Of a stretch of 64,000 bases of DNA, positions 33,307-42,253 are shown in pieces (positions within the stretch are counted from its first letter, which is position 1; each line of letters starts with the position of its first letter). Made by a program: the position numbers and the translations under genes. The notes beneath the pieces are model-generated. The model ran no database searches and had not been told where the DNA came from. It saw only the letters and a program-made list of their open reading frames with translations. This DNA is from DASUPK01 sp963747425 (GTDB lineage: Bacteria > Actinomycetota > Thermoleophilia > Solirubrobacterales > 70-9): positions 496,001-560,000 of the forward strand of contig CAVVFJ010000008.1 of the NCBI GenBank assembly GCA_963747425.1, given 5' to 3'.

Positions 33307-34454
33307 CGCCGCATCGCCTCGCTGCGCCGCCCACGCTCCATGCAGATCTCAAGAAAATCGCGCTGGACGTCCATGTCGAAAGGCTCCATCTCGGCGAGGC
33401 GGCGAGCGTGCTCGGCCGCTGCGGCGAGGTCGCCGGCAGTCCGCTTCTGGGAGAGAATGGCGCGGAGCTCCCGCCCGGCGAGCTCCCGCAGGCGGTCGCG
33501 CTCCTCCAGCGCCCAGTCCGCGTACGGGTCGTCACTCAAGAAGTCTCCCAGGTAGAGGCTGAGCGCCTGCTCCAGTGGAGCCATCGCCGCCTCCCCCTCA
33601 CCGTTGACGAACAGGGTGAGTCCCGTGCGGACCTTGTCCTCGAATTCGTCTGCGTCTATCCACACGCGCTTGGGATCCAGCATGTAGCCGCCTCGCTGCG
33701 TGATGACGAACTGCGACGGCGTATCGCTGTCCCGGTCCGGCTCCAGCCTCTCCCGAAGTGTGTGCACCTGGTGGCGAACGCTGGTCGAGCTCCACGGCAA
33801 CGCCCTTGCCGGCCACAGTGCCTCGGAGATTTGTTCGCTAGTGGCCACCCGGTGGCGAGCGCAAACGAGGTACTCGAGGAGCTGACCGGGCCGCTGGTGC
33901 AGCCAGTCGCCTCCGAGGTCCACCCCGCCTACCTCGACCCGCGTCCGCCCGAAGGTGTGGATGTGAAGCCGGGGGAGCGATGAGATCTCTGCCTCGACGC
34001 GCCCTGCCACCTGAATGCGCGGGTCACCGTAGCTCGGATTCTCGGGACGCAGATAGACGACCGCCCCCGCCCCGACGCACTCGATCGGCGACGCGGTCAC
34101 CCAGACCGAGGTCCGCACGCCACCCATGTCGACCTCCAGCCGGGCCTCGGGAAGTGCTCCGCCGGTGCCCCTTACGCGTTCTGTCAGGCAGACGGTGTTC
34201 TCGCGGCCGTGGTGTTGCCGGTTGAGCGGCTCGCAGATCGAGTCGCAGCATCTCGACCCGAGGACGTTCGAGCTGTCCCGCGGGAAGAGCATCTCCGTAG
34301 CCCGCCGGTTCGAGTTCAGAATCGTGCCTTGATGGCCCGTGACCACCAGCCCATAAGGCGAGTGCTCAAAAAGGCTCAGCAACCAGCCCGTTGCCTCCAC
34401 GGGCCCCTCGATTCTGGCGTCCGCCGGTTCCGTCCGGCTCCGCATTGGCAACAA
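33228..34454 (-). CDS. PAS-BTAD (SARP-like) transcriptional regulator
   Basis: A 408-residue regulator. Residues 20-150 form a PAS-like sensor (WLLSLFEHSPYGLVVTGHQG, ILNSNRRATEMLF) with a short Cys cluster (CCDSIC). Residues 165-260 form an OmpR-type winged helix (LHIHTFGRTRVEVGG, RPGQLLEYLVCARHRVATSE, SVRHQVHTLRERLEP), and 280-400 form the BTAD helical domain (WALEERDRLRELAGRELRAIL, FDMDVQRDFLEICMERGRR). BTAD proteins usually activate secondary-metabolite or stress genes. TTG at 34454 fits an AGGAGG site 5-6 bases upstream; ATG at 34445 is an alternative. Its position between the ligase and deacetylase suggests it controls the cassette. Confidence 0.87.
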   Translation of the reverse strand: MLPMRSRTEPADARIEGPVEATGWLLSLFEHSPYGLVVTGHQGTILNSNRRATEMLFPRDSSNVLGSRCCDSICEPLNRQHHGRENTVCLTERVRGTGGALPEARLEVDMGGVRTSVWVTASPIECVGAGAVVYLRPENPSYGDPRIQVAGRVEAEISSLPRLHIHTFGRTRVEVGGVDLGGDWLHQRPGQLLEYLVCARHRVATSEQISEALWPARALPWSSTSVRHQVHTLRERLEPDRDSDTPSQFVITQRGGYMLDPKRVWIDADEFEDKVRTGLTLFVNGEGEAAMAPLEQALSLYLGDFLSDDPYADWALEERDRLRELAGRELRAILSQKRTAGDLAAAAEHARRLAEMEPFDMDVQRDFLEICMERGRRSEAMRRYALIRRRVRREFGHDPDFTLADLGG

Positions 34455-34492
34455 AGCTCCCTCCTGTCACCTATTCCCCTTATGAACGGTCT

Positions 34493-35311
34493 TCAACCAT
34501 CCATTTGTCCAGGCTGACGCGATTCGCTAAAGCGTGCGCCACTTCGGAAATGCCGAGCGACCCTCCATGCGGTTGGCGGTACCCGCAGCCTCCCGTTCGC
34601 CCGCATGCGGAGCATCAGGGGGGACGTCTTGACCCGGAACCTGAGCCCATCGTCCTCGCGATAGACGCCGATCCGCGGCCAGCGCAGCGGCGATGACGGA
34701 TGGAGGCTGTCGGGAAGCGTTCCCGCGGCCGAGTACCCGGCCGCAGCGGCCGCCCTCACAACACGATGATCCTCATCCCCGTAGGGGTACGCCAAGGACC
34801 TGCAGGGAAGGCCGAGCCGCGACTCGCACTCGCGACGGGACCCCACCAGCTCATCGGCAAGGTCGCTGTCGTCCAGATCGGTCAGCCGGGGATGTGTGCG
34901 AGTGTGGGATCCGATCTCCCATCCAGCGGTCGCCAGTGTTGCGAGCTGCGACCAGGACATCCCCATCAGCTCCGCCTCGTGCCGGCTGCCCAGCCACCCG
35001 TCGATGCCCGGCCAGGACATAGGCCCGGCGTTCCCGGCGAACCCGGTGGGCACGAAGACGGTCCCCGGTAGTTCCAAACGACTGAGCACCGGGAGCCCGA
35101 GCTCGAGCACGGACCGGTAGGCGTCGTCGAAGGTGACAGCCACGACCTTGGGGGCGGGCGGGGCGCAGACCGCCTGATGGAAGGTGGCCCCGCGGTAGCC
35201 GTGCTCGAGAAGCAGCTTGAGCTGATGCTCGAGCTGTGCCGGCCTGACAGCAAGGTCGGCTGGCCAGGATTCGCTGACGGCGTGGTAACAGAGCACCAGC
35301 ACGTCGGCCAT
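34493..35311 (-). CDS. Polysaccharide deacetylase (NodB/CE4)
   Basis: A 272-residue CE4 enzyme without a signal peptide. CYHAVSESWPADLAV opens the fold, VVAVTFDDAYRSVLELGLPVL carries the Asp-Asp metal/base pair, and IGSHTRTHPRLTDLD carries the SHxxxH metal-binding motif. SLAYPYGDEDHRVV and WPRIGVYREDD follow. It removes acetyl groups from N-acetylated sugars, here presumably lipid-linked intermediates or polymer. The lack of a clear export signal suggests cytoplasmic action or non-classical attachment. It is transcribed toward the PAS-BTAD gene, 38 bp away. Confidence 0.9.
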   Translation of the reverse strand: MADVLVLCYHAVSESWPADLAVRPAQLEHQLKLLLEHGYRGATFHQAVCAPPAPKVVAVTFDDAYRSVLELGLPVLSRLELPGTVFVPTGFAGNAGPMSWPGIDGWLGSRHEAELMGMSWSQLATLATAGWEIGSHTRTHPRLTDLDDSDLADELVGSRRECESRLGLPCRSLAYPYGDEDHRVVRAAAAAGYSAAGTLPDSLHPSSPLRWPRIGVYREDDGLRFRVKTSPLMLRMRANGRLRVPPTAWRVARHFRSGARFSESRQPGQMDG

Positions 35312-35453
35312 GACAGACCAACGTGATCCGGGAGGCTGAACTGACGCGCAGATCCGGTCGGGATCTCACACGCCTCTAACAAGAATCCGCAGCGAGGGCA
35401 AACCTCTCTCGAAACATTCCGCAAACTGGAGAAGCCTAGGGTCGCGTCTGCCA

Positions 35454-36074
35454 GTGGAACCGACGTGCCTCACTCCCTCGCAGGCAGCCAAACCCGGGCC
35501 CGGCTCGTTTGCGCTGGGCAACGAATCAGACCGCGAGCGGCGCCTGGTTGATCGCGCGGTGGCGCGGGCGAAGGCAGGAGACAGGGAGGGGATCCGGTTC
35601 CTGTACGACCGTTACTCGGCCGACGTTTACCGCTTCGTCCGGAGCATCGTCGGTGACGAGCACGACGCCGAGGACGTGACGCAAACGGTGTTCCTGAAAC
35701 TGATCTCCGTGATCGGCAGGTACCGGCGTGAGGCGGTCCCGTTCGCCGCCTGGCTGATTCGCGTGGCCAGGAATGCCGCGATCGACCACCTGCGGGAGAG
35801 GCGGCCGGTCCCGTGCGAAGAGATCCGGGCAAGCACCCCGGATCCGTTCGAGGGCAATGAACAGCGTCTCGCCGACTTGAAGGATGCGATGGCCGGCGTC
35901 CAGCGGAAGCAACGAGAGGTGGTTCTGCTGCGCCAGGTCTGCGGGCTCGCGCCACGTGAGATCGCCGCCAGGCTGGGGAAGTCTGAGGGTGCCGTTCACG
36001 GTCTGCATCACCGTGGCCGCCGAGCGGTGCAGGCCGGCCTCAGTGAGCGGGGCGCGGTACCGGTCACCCGGTAG
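35454..36074 (+). CDS. ECF-type RNA polymerase sigma factor
   Basis: A 206-residue sigma-70 family factor with only regions 2 and 4. Region 2 is FLYDRYSADVYRFVRSIVGD and AEDVTQTVFLKL. Region 4 is KQREVVLLRQVCGLAPREIA with AARLGKSEGAVHGLHHRGRR. An N-terminal extension of about 30 residues precedes region 2. No anti-sigma gene is adjacent. It stands just upstream of the glycan operon (first gene at 36194) and could drive it. GTG at 35454 is used; a later start near residue 25 (after the Gly-rich leader) is possible. Confidence 0.88.
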   Translation: MEPTCLTPSQAAKPGPGSFALGNESDRERRLVDRAVARAKAGDREGIRFLYDRYSADVYRFVRSIVGDEHDAEDVTQTVFLKLISVIGRYRREAVPFAAWLIRVARNAAIDHLRERRPVPCEEIRASTPDPFEGNEQRLADLKDAMAGVQRKQREVVLLRQVCGLAPREIAARLGKSEGAVHGLHHRGRRAVQAGLSERGAVPVTR

Positions 36075-36193
36075 CTCCCCCGGGCCGCTCCACTGCAAGA
36101 AGGATGTGGCCGCGCCCGTTGATCTGTCGATGGACGCCAGGGCCAGGAGCGACATGCTCGGCCCGTCCGACCGACTTGACATTGGGAGTCTTC

Positions 36194-37354
36194 ATGTACG
36201 CGTTGGCGGCTTTTCGAGCCGCGCGCGAGGTCCCCTTCGTGGATCTCCGCCGGCAACACGCAGCGATCGCCGAAGAGCTTCGAATGGCGTTCGACGACGT
36301 GCTTGCCGAGGGCAGGTTCATCCTGGGCAATGAGGTCGAGCGGCTCGAGACCGAGTTCGCCGAATTGTGCGGGGTGCGCCATTGCGTCGGCGTGGCGTCC
36401 GGGACGGCCGCGCTGACGCTCGCGCTGGTCGCGGCCGGAGTGGAGGAGGGCGACCAGGTCATCGTCCCGGCTCACACCTACATCGCTACCGCCCTCTCAG
36501 TGGTCCATGCGGGCGCGGTTCCGCGGTTCTGCGACGTGGACGATGCGACCGGGCTGCTTGACGTTCGATCCGCCGGCGAGGCCATCTCGGACCGCACCGC
36601 AGCCGTGGTCCCCGTCCACCTGTACGGGCAGGTCTGCGACATGGACGCAATCCGGCGGTTCGCTCGGCGCCACGGCCTGCTCGTGGTCGAGGACGCCGCA
36701 CAGGCGCACGGTGCCCGCTGGAAGGGTGCCCGCGCCGGATCGTTTGGAGATGCCGCGGCCTTCAGCTTCTATCCAAGCAAGAACCTGGGAGGGCTTGGAG
36801 ACGGCGGTGCGATCTGCACGGACGACGATGGGATCGCCGAGCGTTGCCGTCGCCTGCGCAATCTAGGACAGAGGAGCAAGGGTGAGCACATCGAGGCTGG
36901 GTTCAACGAGCGACTGGACGAGCTACAGGCCGCGATGCTCCGCGTCAAGCTGCCGAGGCTCGATGCGGCGAACGGCGCGCGAAGGGCATGGGCCGCGCTC
37001 TATCGCGAGGTGCTGCCGGAAGGCTGCCGTCCGGTCAAGGAGGACCGCCGCGGTGAGTGCGTCTACCACCTCTTCCCGGTTCGGGTCGCCGGGCGCGACA
37101 CCGTCAAGGCTCGGCTGCACAGCCTCGGCATCCAGACGGGCATCCACTATTGGCCCGCTGCACACCGGCAGCAGCCGTTCGCGAGCGGGCGCTTTGGTCA
37201 ACGCAGCGATTACACGGCCGGCACCGAGCTGACCGCTGCTGTGCGGTGGAGCCAGGAGGAGCTCTCTCTGCCGATGTTTCCCGAGCTGACCCGCGCCGAG
37301 GTCTTGGCCGTCGCGGAGGCGCTCACCGGTGCGGTTGGGAGGGCGCGCGGATGA
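36194..37354 (+). CDS. DegT/DnrJ/EryC1/StrS sugar aminotransferase
   Basis: A 386-residue PLP aminotransferase that converts a nucleotide keto-sugar to an amino sugar. VPFVDLRRQHAAI and GRFILGNEVERLETEFAE open the fold. IVPAHTYIATALSVVHAGA and VVEDAAQAHGARWKG follow, and FSFYPSKNLGGLGDGGAI contains the PLP Lys. The C-terminus includes GIQTGIHYWPAAHRQQPF. ATG at 36194 is preferred to GTG at 36104, because the upstream extension does not look conserved. It is the first gene of a seven-gene operon; the next gene starts within its stop codon (ATGA). Confidence 0.92.
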   Translation: MYALAAFRAAREVPFVDLRRQHAAIAEELRMAFDDVLAEGRFILGNEVERLETEFAELCGVRHCVGVASGTAALTLALVAAGVEEGDQVIVPAHTYIATALSVVHAGAVPRFCDVDDATGLLDVRSAGEAISDRTAAVVPVHLYGQVCDMDAIRRFARRHGLLVVEDAAQAHGARWKGARAGSFGDAAAFSFYPSKNLGGLGDGGAICTDDDGIAERCRRLRNLGQRSKGEHIEAGFNERLDELQAAMLRVKLPRLDAANGARRAWAALYREVLPEGCRPVKEDRRGECVYHLFPVRVAGRDTVKARLHSLGIQTGIHYWPAAHRQQPFASGRFGQRSDYTAGTELTAAVRWSQEELSLPMFPELTRAEVLAVAEALTGAVGRARG

Positions 37355-38448
37355 TCCCTCCGGAGCCCGACCCCAAGGCGCTGAACGTCGGCGTCGTCGG
37401 CCTCGGATATTGGGGACCGAACCTCCTGCGAGCGCTCGCCGAGATGCCGAACGCGCGCCTCCGCTGGATATGCGACCTCGACGAGCAGGTACTCGAGGCG
37501 TTCGGCAGACGCTATCCGGGGCCCGCACGAACGATGGATGTGGAGGTTCTGCTCGACGACCCCGAGCTCGATGCGATCGTGCTCGCGACTCCCGTCTTCA
37601 CCCATTTCGACCTCGCGTCGAGGTCTCTCGACGCAGGCAAGCACACCTTCGTGGAGAAGCCGCTGGCCCCATCATCGGAGCTGGCGAGCGAGTTGCTCGG
37701 CCGCGCTCAGGCCCGGGAACTGGTGCTGATGTGCGGCCATACGTTCCTCTACAGCCCGCCCGTGCGTGCCGTCAAGGACCTGCTGCGCCGCGACGAGCTC
37801 GGCGAGGTCTTCTTCGTCTCGTCGAGCAGGGTCAACCTCGGCCTCCATCAGCCCGACGTCAGCGTGATCTGGGATCTGGGCCCGCACGACTTCTCGATCC
37901 TGCTCTACTGGCTCGAGGAGATGCCGAGCACCGTGCGGGCGATCGGGCGGGACTCGATCGTCTCGGGTATTCCCGATGTCGCGTTCGTCACCCTCACCTA
38001 CGAGTCGGGCATCGTCGCCAATGTCGAGCTGAGCTGGCTCGCGCCCAGCAAGCTGCGGCGCACGGTGATCGTGGGGAGTCGGAAGATGGTCGTCTACGAC
38101 GACGGATCGCCCGAGCCGGTCAGGGTCTTCGATCACGGTGTCGTCTACAAGGATCCGGAGACGTTCGGCGAGTACAAGCTCTCCTACCGGACCGGCGACA
38201 TCCTCTCTCCGAAGATCGATGCGTACGAGCCGATCGTGGAGGAGCTTCGCGACTTTCTCGGCGCGATTCGCAACGGCGGCGAATCCGTAGCCAACGCGAG
38301 CCTGGCCAAGGAGGTCGTGCAGCTGGCCGAGGCGGCCGATGACTCGATGCGCCTCGGTGGGGCGGAGGTCGCGCTGGGGTCGGCGCGGCGCTTCTTCCCG
38401 CGCGACTCGCGGGAGCGCCTGGTGAATCCGTCGGCGTCCGCGCGATGA
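37351..38448 (+). CDS. Gfo/Idh/MocA-family nucleotide-sugar dehydrogenase/oxidoreductase
   Basis: A 365-residue NAD(P)-dependent oxidoreductase. The Rossmann motif is VGVVGLGYWGPNLLRALAE, and VEKPLAPSSELASELL holds the conserved EKP. IWDLGPHDFSILLYWL and the substrate-domain strand sequence FVTLTYESGIVANVELSW complete the family pattern. Together with the upstream aminotransferase and the acetyltransferase at 51424, it resembles the enzymes that make N-acetylated 3-amino uronic acids (WlbA-like), but sequence reading alone cannot prove this. It overlaps both neighbours by ATGA. Confidence 0.9.
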   Translation: MIPPEPDPKALNVGVVGLGYWGPNLLRALAEMPNARLRWICDLDEQVLEAFGRRYPGPARTMDVEVLLDDPELDAIVLATPVFTHFDLASRSLDAGKHTFVEKPLAPSSELASELLGRAQARELVLMCGHTFLYSPPVRAVKDLLRRDELGEVFFVSSSRVNLGLHQPDVSVIWDLGPHDFSILLYWLEEMPSTVRAIGRDSIVSGIPDVAFVTLTYESGIVANVELSWLAPSKLRRTVIVGSRKMVVYDDGSPEPVRVFDHGVVYKDPETFGEYKLSYRTGDILSPKIDAYEPIVEELRDFLGAIRNGGESVANASLAKEVVQLAEAADDSMRLGGAEVALGSARRFFPRDSRERLVNPSASAR

Positions 38449-39938
38449 GCGAGCCGCCGCCTCCCATCGAGCAGTCCCAGCTGGTGGCGGGCAGTGCGGC
38501 CCTCGAGCGCCCGCGGGGTGACGCCGCGGCGCGGACATGGCAGCGGGTAGTCGCGCGACGCCACCAGGCGCGTGACTCGGCGGTGCGCCGGCTTCTCGCT
38601 CTCGCCGACGGGGTGGGCGTGACCGTCGCGATGGCCGTATCGCTGCTGGTGCTCTCGCACCACCCGAACGAGTTCGCCTGGGGTCTGGCGGTGCTGCCGC
38701 TGTGGATCGTCGTCTTCAAGGCGTACGGCCTCTATGACCGCGACTTGAAGCGAATGAGCCATCAGACCGTGGACGATCTGCCCTGGATCTTCCACGCGGT
38801 GCTCGTCGGCTGTCTGCTGCTGCTGGCCTGCTACCGGTTCCTTCCCGTGGGCGGCGTCTGGCTCGGCGCCCTGGCGGTGTTCGCCCTGCTCGCGATCGTC
38901 TGCGTCACCGCCCTGCGAGCGGTCGCACGGAGGCTCGCGGTGTCGGTGCTCGGGCCCGAGCCGGTCGTGCTGCTCGGCGATGGAAGGGAGATCTCCACCC
39001 TGGCGAGGAAGCTGGAGGCGAACGGCCGGCAGGGCGCGAAGTCGGTGGGCCTGATCCCGCTCTCCGCGCTGGGGGCCGGGTCCAACGGAGTTCCCGCGGA
39101 GGGCGAGTCCCCGGCCCGCGACCTGGGCGCGGTGGTGGCCGAGCACGGCGCGGAACGGGTCGTGATCGCGCGCGAGGATTTCGACGGGCAGGCGCTCTTC
39201 GACTTCCTCAATCGCGCCCGGGAGCTCGGCGTCAAGGTGAGCGTGCTGCCGCAGCTGTTCGACGCGCTCGGGCCCTCCGTCGAGATCGATGACGTCGAGG
39301 GAATCACCGTGCTCGGCATCAACCCCCCGGTCCTTCCTCGCTCCTCGCGGTTCCTGAAACGGGGCATGGACCTCGTCGGAGCGCTCACCCTGCTCCTCCT
39401 CACGGCGCCCCTGTTCGCTGTGATCGCGGTTGCCATCAAGCTCGACTCGCGCGGGCCGGTCTTCTTCCACCAGGAGCGAATCGGGCTGTGGGGGCGGCGC
39501 TTCCGGCTGGTCAAGTTCCGCACGATGACCGTGGACGCGGAGCAACTCCGGGGGAGCTTGCTCGCGGAGAGCAAGGACCCCGGCTGGCTCCACCTCGACC
39601 ATGACCCGCGGGTGACGCGAGTCGGCCGCATCCTCAGGCAATCGAGCCTCGACGAGCTGCCCCAGCTGTGGAACGTGCTCAAGGGTCAGATGAGCCTGGT
39701 GGGACCGCGGCCGATGATCGCCTCCGAAGACAGGCAGCTCGACGGCTGGCGCCGCAGCCGCATCGACCTCACCCCGGGCTTGACGGGCCTCTGGCAGGTA
39801 CTGGGGCGGACCAGCCTCCCGTTCGACGAGATGATCAGGCTCGACTACGTCTACGTGACCAACTGGTCGCTGTGGACGGACATCCGCCTCATGCTTCGCA
39901 CGCTGCCCGCGGTGCTGCGCAGGAGGGGGGCGAACTAG
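38445..39938 (+). CDS. Polyprenyl-phosphate glycosyl-1-phosphate transferase (glycan initiation)
   Basis: A 497-residue initiating phosphoglycosyltransferase. Four N-terminal membrane helices (about 45-165) are followed by a CoA-binding-like domain (PEPVVLLGDGREISTLARKL). A re-entrant membrane helix (KRGMDLVGALTLLLLTAPLF) leads into the catalytic bacterial sugar transferase domain: GPVFFHQERIGLWGRRFRLV, KFRTMTVDAE, DPRVTRVGRILRQSSLDELP, QLWNVLKGQMSLVGPRP and DLTPGLTGLWQVLGR. It transfers a sugar-1-phosphate to undecaprenyl phosphate at the inner face of the membrane, starting the repeat unit. ATG overlaps the upstream stop (ATGA). It is intact in every motif. Confidence 0.94.
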   Translation: MSEPPPPIEQSQLVAGSAALERPRGDAAARTWQRVVARRHQARDSAVRRLLALADGVGVTVAMAVSLLVLSHHPNEFAWGLAVLPLWIVVFKAYGLYDRDLKRMSHQTVDDLPWIFHAVLVGCLLLLACYRFLPVGGVWLGALAVFALLAIVCVTALRAVARRLAVSVLGPEPVVLLGDGREISTLARKLEANGRQGAKSVGLIPLSALGAGSNGVPAEGESPARDLGAVVAEHGAERVVIAREDFDGQALFDFLNRARELGVKVSVLPQLFDALGPSVEIDDVEGITVLGINPPVLPRSSRFLKRGMDLVGALTLLLLTAPLFAVIAVAIKLDSRGPVFFHQERIGLWGRRFRLVKFRTMTVDAEQLRGSLLAESKDPGWLHLDHDPRVTRVGRILRQSSLDELPQLWNVLKGQMSLVGPRPMIASEDRQLDGWRRSRIDLTPGLTGLWQVLGRTSLPFDEMIRLDYVYVTNWSLWTDIRLMLRTLPAVLRRRGAN

Positions 39939-39942
39939 CCCG

Positions 39943-40935
39943 ATGAGGATCTGGATCGACCTCTCGAACTCGCCGCACCCGCTGCTCTTCGCTCCGGTTG
40001 CGAGGCGCTTCGAGGACCTGGGGCACGAGGTGCTGGTGACCGCACGCGACAACGCCCAGACCGTCGAATTGGCCCGCGAGCGCTGGCATGACGTGGAGGT
40101 GATCGGAGGGCCGAGCCCTCACGGCCGCTTGTCCAAGGCGCGGCTCGTCGCCGACAGGGTCCGGAGGCTCGCATCGTGGGCGCGAGCGGAGCGCCCGGAC
40201 GCGGCCATCTCCCACAACTCCTACGCCCAGATCGTCGCCGCCCGCGCCCTGGGAATCCGGACCGTGACCGCGATGGACTACGAGCACCAGCCCGCGAACC
40301 ACATCGCCTTTCGCCTCGCGGGCAGCGTGCTGCTGCCGGCCGTGCTCGCCCGCACGAACGTCGGCCGGATGGGCGCGACGCGCCGAAAGACGCGCTTCTA
40401 CGACGGGCTCAAGGAGGAGCTCTACCTCGGTGATTTCAGCCCCGATCCAGGCGTCCTTGCGGCCGCCGGCGTCGATCGGGGCGACGGGACCGTGGTCATC
40501 GTCGCCCGGACGCCCCCGTCGGGGGCCCTCTACCACCGGTCGGACAACCCCCTCTTCGCCGAGGTCCTCCGGGTGGTCTGCAAGGAGCGCGAGGCGCGAT
40601 GCGTGGTGCTCACCCGCCGTCCGGAGCAGCGCCGCGAGCTGATCGCACTGGGCCTGCCGAATGTCGTGTTTCCCGAGGGCGCAGTGGACGCGCGATCCCT
40701 GATGTACGCCAGCGATCTCGTGATCGGCGCCGGTGGCACGATGACGCGCGAGGGGGCGCTGCTCGGGGTGCCCACCCTCAGCCTCTTCTCGGGCCGTACC
40801 CCGGAGGTCGACCGCTGGCTCGAGGAGCGCGGGGACCTGCGGCGCATCCAGAGCGTCCGCGACCTTCCGCCGGTCCGCCGGCGGGAGGTCGAGCCCGCAG
40901 GCCGGAGGAGCTGCGCGCACGGAGCGAGCGATTGA
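39943..40935 (+). CDS. DUF354 protein (GT-B-like), probably frameshifted near its end
   Basis: A 330-residue protein of the DUF354 family, a GT-B fold related to UDP-GlcNAc 2-epimerases, found in archaeal and bacterial glycan loci. MRIWIDLSNSPHPLLFAPVA, VLVTARDNAQTVELA, AISHNSYAQIVAARALGI, YEHQPANHIAFRLAG and VIGAGGTMTREGALLGVPTL are typical. Near 40900 the conserved C-terminus continues in another frame (RPEELRARSERLIGQFVAAVV), ending at TGA 41013-41015, which overlaps the next GTG start by 8 bases. The natural gene is therefore probably 39943-41015 with a one-base indel. Confidence 0.82.
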   Translation: MRIWIDLSNSPHPLLFAPVARRFEDLGHEVLVTARDNAQTVELARERWHDVEVIGGPSPHGRLSKARLVADRVRRLASWARAERPDAAISHNSYAQIVAARALGIRTVTAMDYEHQPANHIAFRLAGSVLLPAVLARTNVGRMGATRRKTRFYDGLKEELYLGDFSPDPGVLAAAGVDRGDGTVVIVARTPPSGALYHRSDNPLFAEVLRVVCKEREARCVVLTRRPEQRRELIALGLPNVVFPEGAVDARSLMYASDLVIGAGGTMTREGALLGVPTLSLFSGRTPEVDRWLEERGDLRRIQSVRDLPPVRRREVEPAGRRSCAHGASD

Positions 40936-41007
40936 TCGGACAGTTCGTGGCGGCGGTCGTCCACTCCCAGGCCGCCGCGTCGCCGGCCACTGCCTGGGCG
41001 GGGGCGC

Positions 41008-42252
41008 GTGGCTGACGAGGCCACCACCGAGACCTCGGAGGTAGCCACAGAGGCTCGCGCGCTCGCCCGCCGGCTGAGTTACTGGGCCGCCGAGCGTGCC
41101 TGGCGCGGAACGGATCCGTACGAGGGGCTCAACGCCTCGCGCCGCATCGTCGCGCCGCTGAAGAGGACCCCGCTCGGGCGCCGCCTCCTGATCCAGGCCG
41201 TCAAGCGCTCCCCCCTCGATCTCCGCCCGATGCTGGGCATCCAGCCGCGAGCCGAACGCGGCCTCGGTCGCGTGGGTGGTGTCCGCCTATGCCCGGAACG
41301 GCTTCCTCCCCCACGACGAGGCGCAGCGGTTGCTGACCGACGCCCTCCGGTGCCTCGATGAGCCTCCGGCTCGCCGACCGCGAGGAGCCATGCTGGGGGT
41401 ACCCGTTCGACGTGCAGTCCCGTGTCTTCTTCTACTCCCGCCGGCAGCCGAACACGATCGCGACCGCCTTCGCGGGCCACGCCCTGCTGGACGCCCACGC
41501 GTCCCTCGGCGATCCACGCCTGCTGGAGAGGGCGCGCGGCGCCGGGCGCTTCTTCCTCCGTCGCGTGCCGCAGACCGAGGCGCGGGAGGGGCGCCTACTT
41601 CGGCTATCTGCCGGGGGACCGCTCGCCGATCCACAACTCGAACCTGCTGGCGGCGGCGCTGCTTGCGCGGCTGGCGGCGCTCGGGCCCCCCGACGAGGGC
41701 TTCGGCTCCGCCGCCGCCGCCGCGGTGCGCTATTCGACCGCTCGCCAGCGCGCGGACGGCTCCTGGCCCTACGGGGAGCGGCCGAACCTGGCCTGGGTCG
41801 ACAACTTCCACACGGGATACGTGCTCGACGCGCTCCGCGTGTGCGCCGACGCGGGCGTTGCAGAGGCGGAGGCGGAGGACGCCTGGGGCAGAGGCGTCGC
41901 GTACTACCGCCGTGCCCTCTTTCTCCCGGACGGGACACCGAGGTATTACCCGACCCGGGTCTTCCCGGTGGATGCCCAGTCGCTCGCGCAGGGGATCCAG
42001 ACCCTCTCGATCGCTGCAGGGCACGATCGGTCTTGTGCGGATCAGGCCTGGAAGGTCTTCGGGTTCGCCCTGCGGCGCATGCTGGGCGACGACGGGCTTC
42101 CAATCTTCCAGCGCCGGCGCATCTGGTCGAATCGCGCGCCCCATTTTCGCTGGGTGGTCGCCCCGATGCTGCTGGCGCTCACCCATCTGATCGCGATGGA
42201 GCAGCCGGCCCCGGCAGTTCGTCCCGAGCCGCGCGTGGGGGTGGCCGCCTGA
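41008..42252 (+). pseudogene. VpsJ-like (alpha/alpha)6 polysaccharide biosynthesis protein, three frameshifts
   Basis: The pieces join into a protein of about 414 residues. The N-terminus (RLSYWAAERAWRGTDPYEGL, LLIQAVKRSPLDLRPMLG) is in frame 1. NAASVAWVVSAYARNGFLPH follows after a shift near 41245, then WGYPFDVQSRVFFYSRRQPN and IATAFAGHALLDAHASLG after one near 41350. After one near 41595 come AYFGYLPGDRSPIHNSNLLA, ADGSWPYGERPNLAWVDNFH, TGYVLDALRVCADAG and YYPTRVFPVDAQSLAQGIQT. The repeated helical-pair layout is that of six-hairpin barrels in VpsJ-like proteins. The enzymatic role is unknown. No in-frame stops have accumulated, so assembly indels are as likely as true decay. Confidence 0.75.
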
Positions 42253-42253
42253 G

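Noticed and set aside
35312..35453. Possible autoregulated ECF promoter upstream of the sigma factor
   Set aside because: The 142-bp region is somewhat AT-rich, but no pair of -35/-10 elements shared with the glycan operon promoter could be identified by eye.
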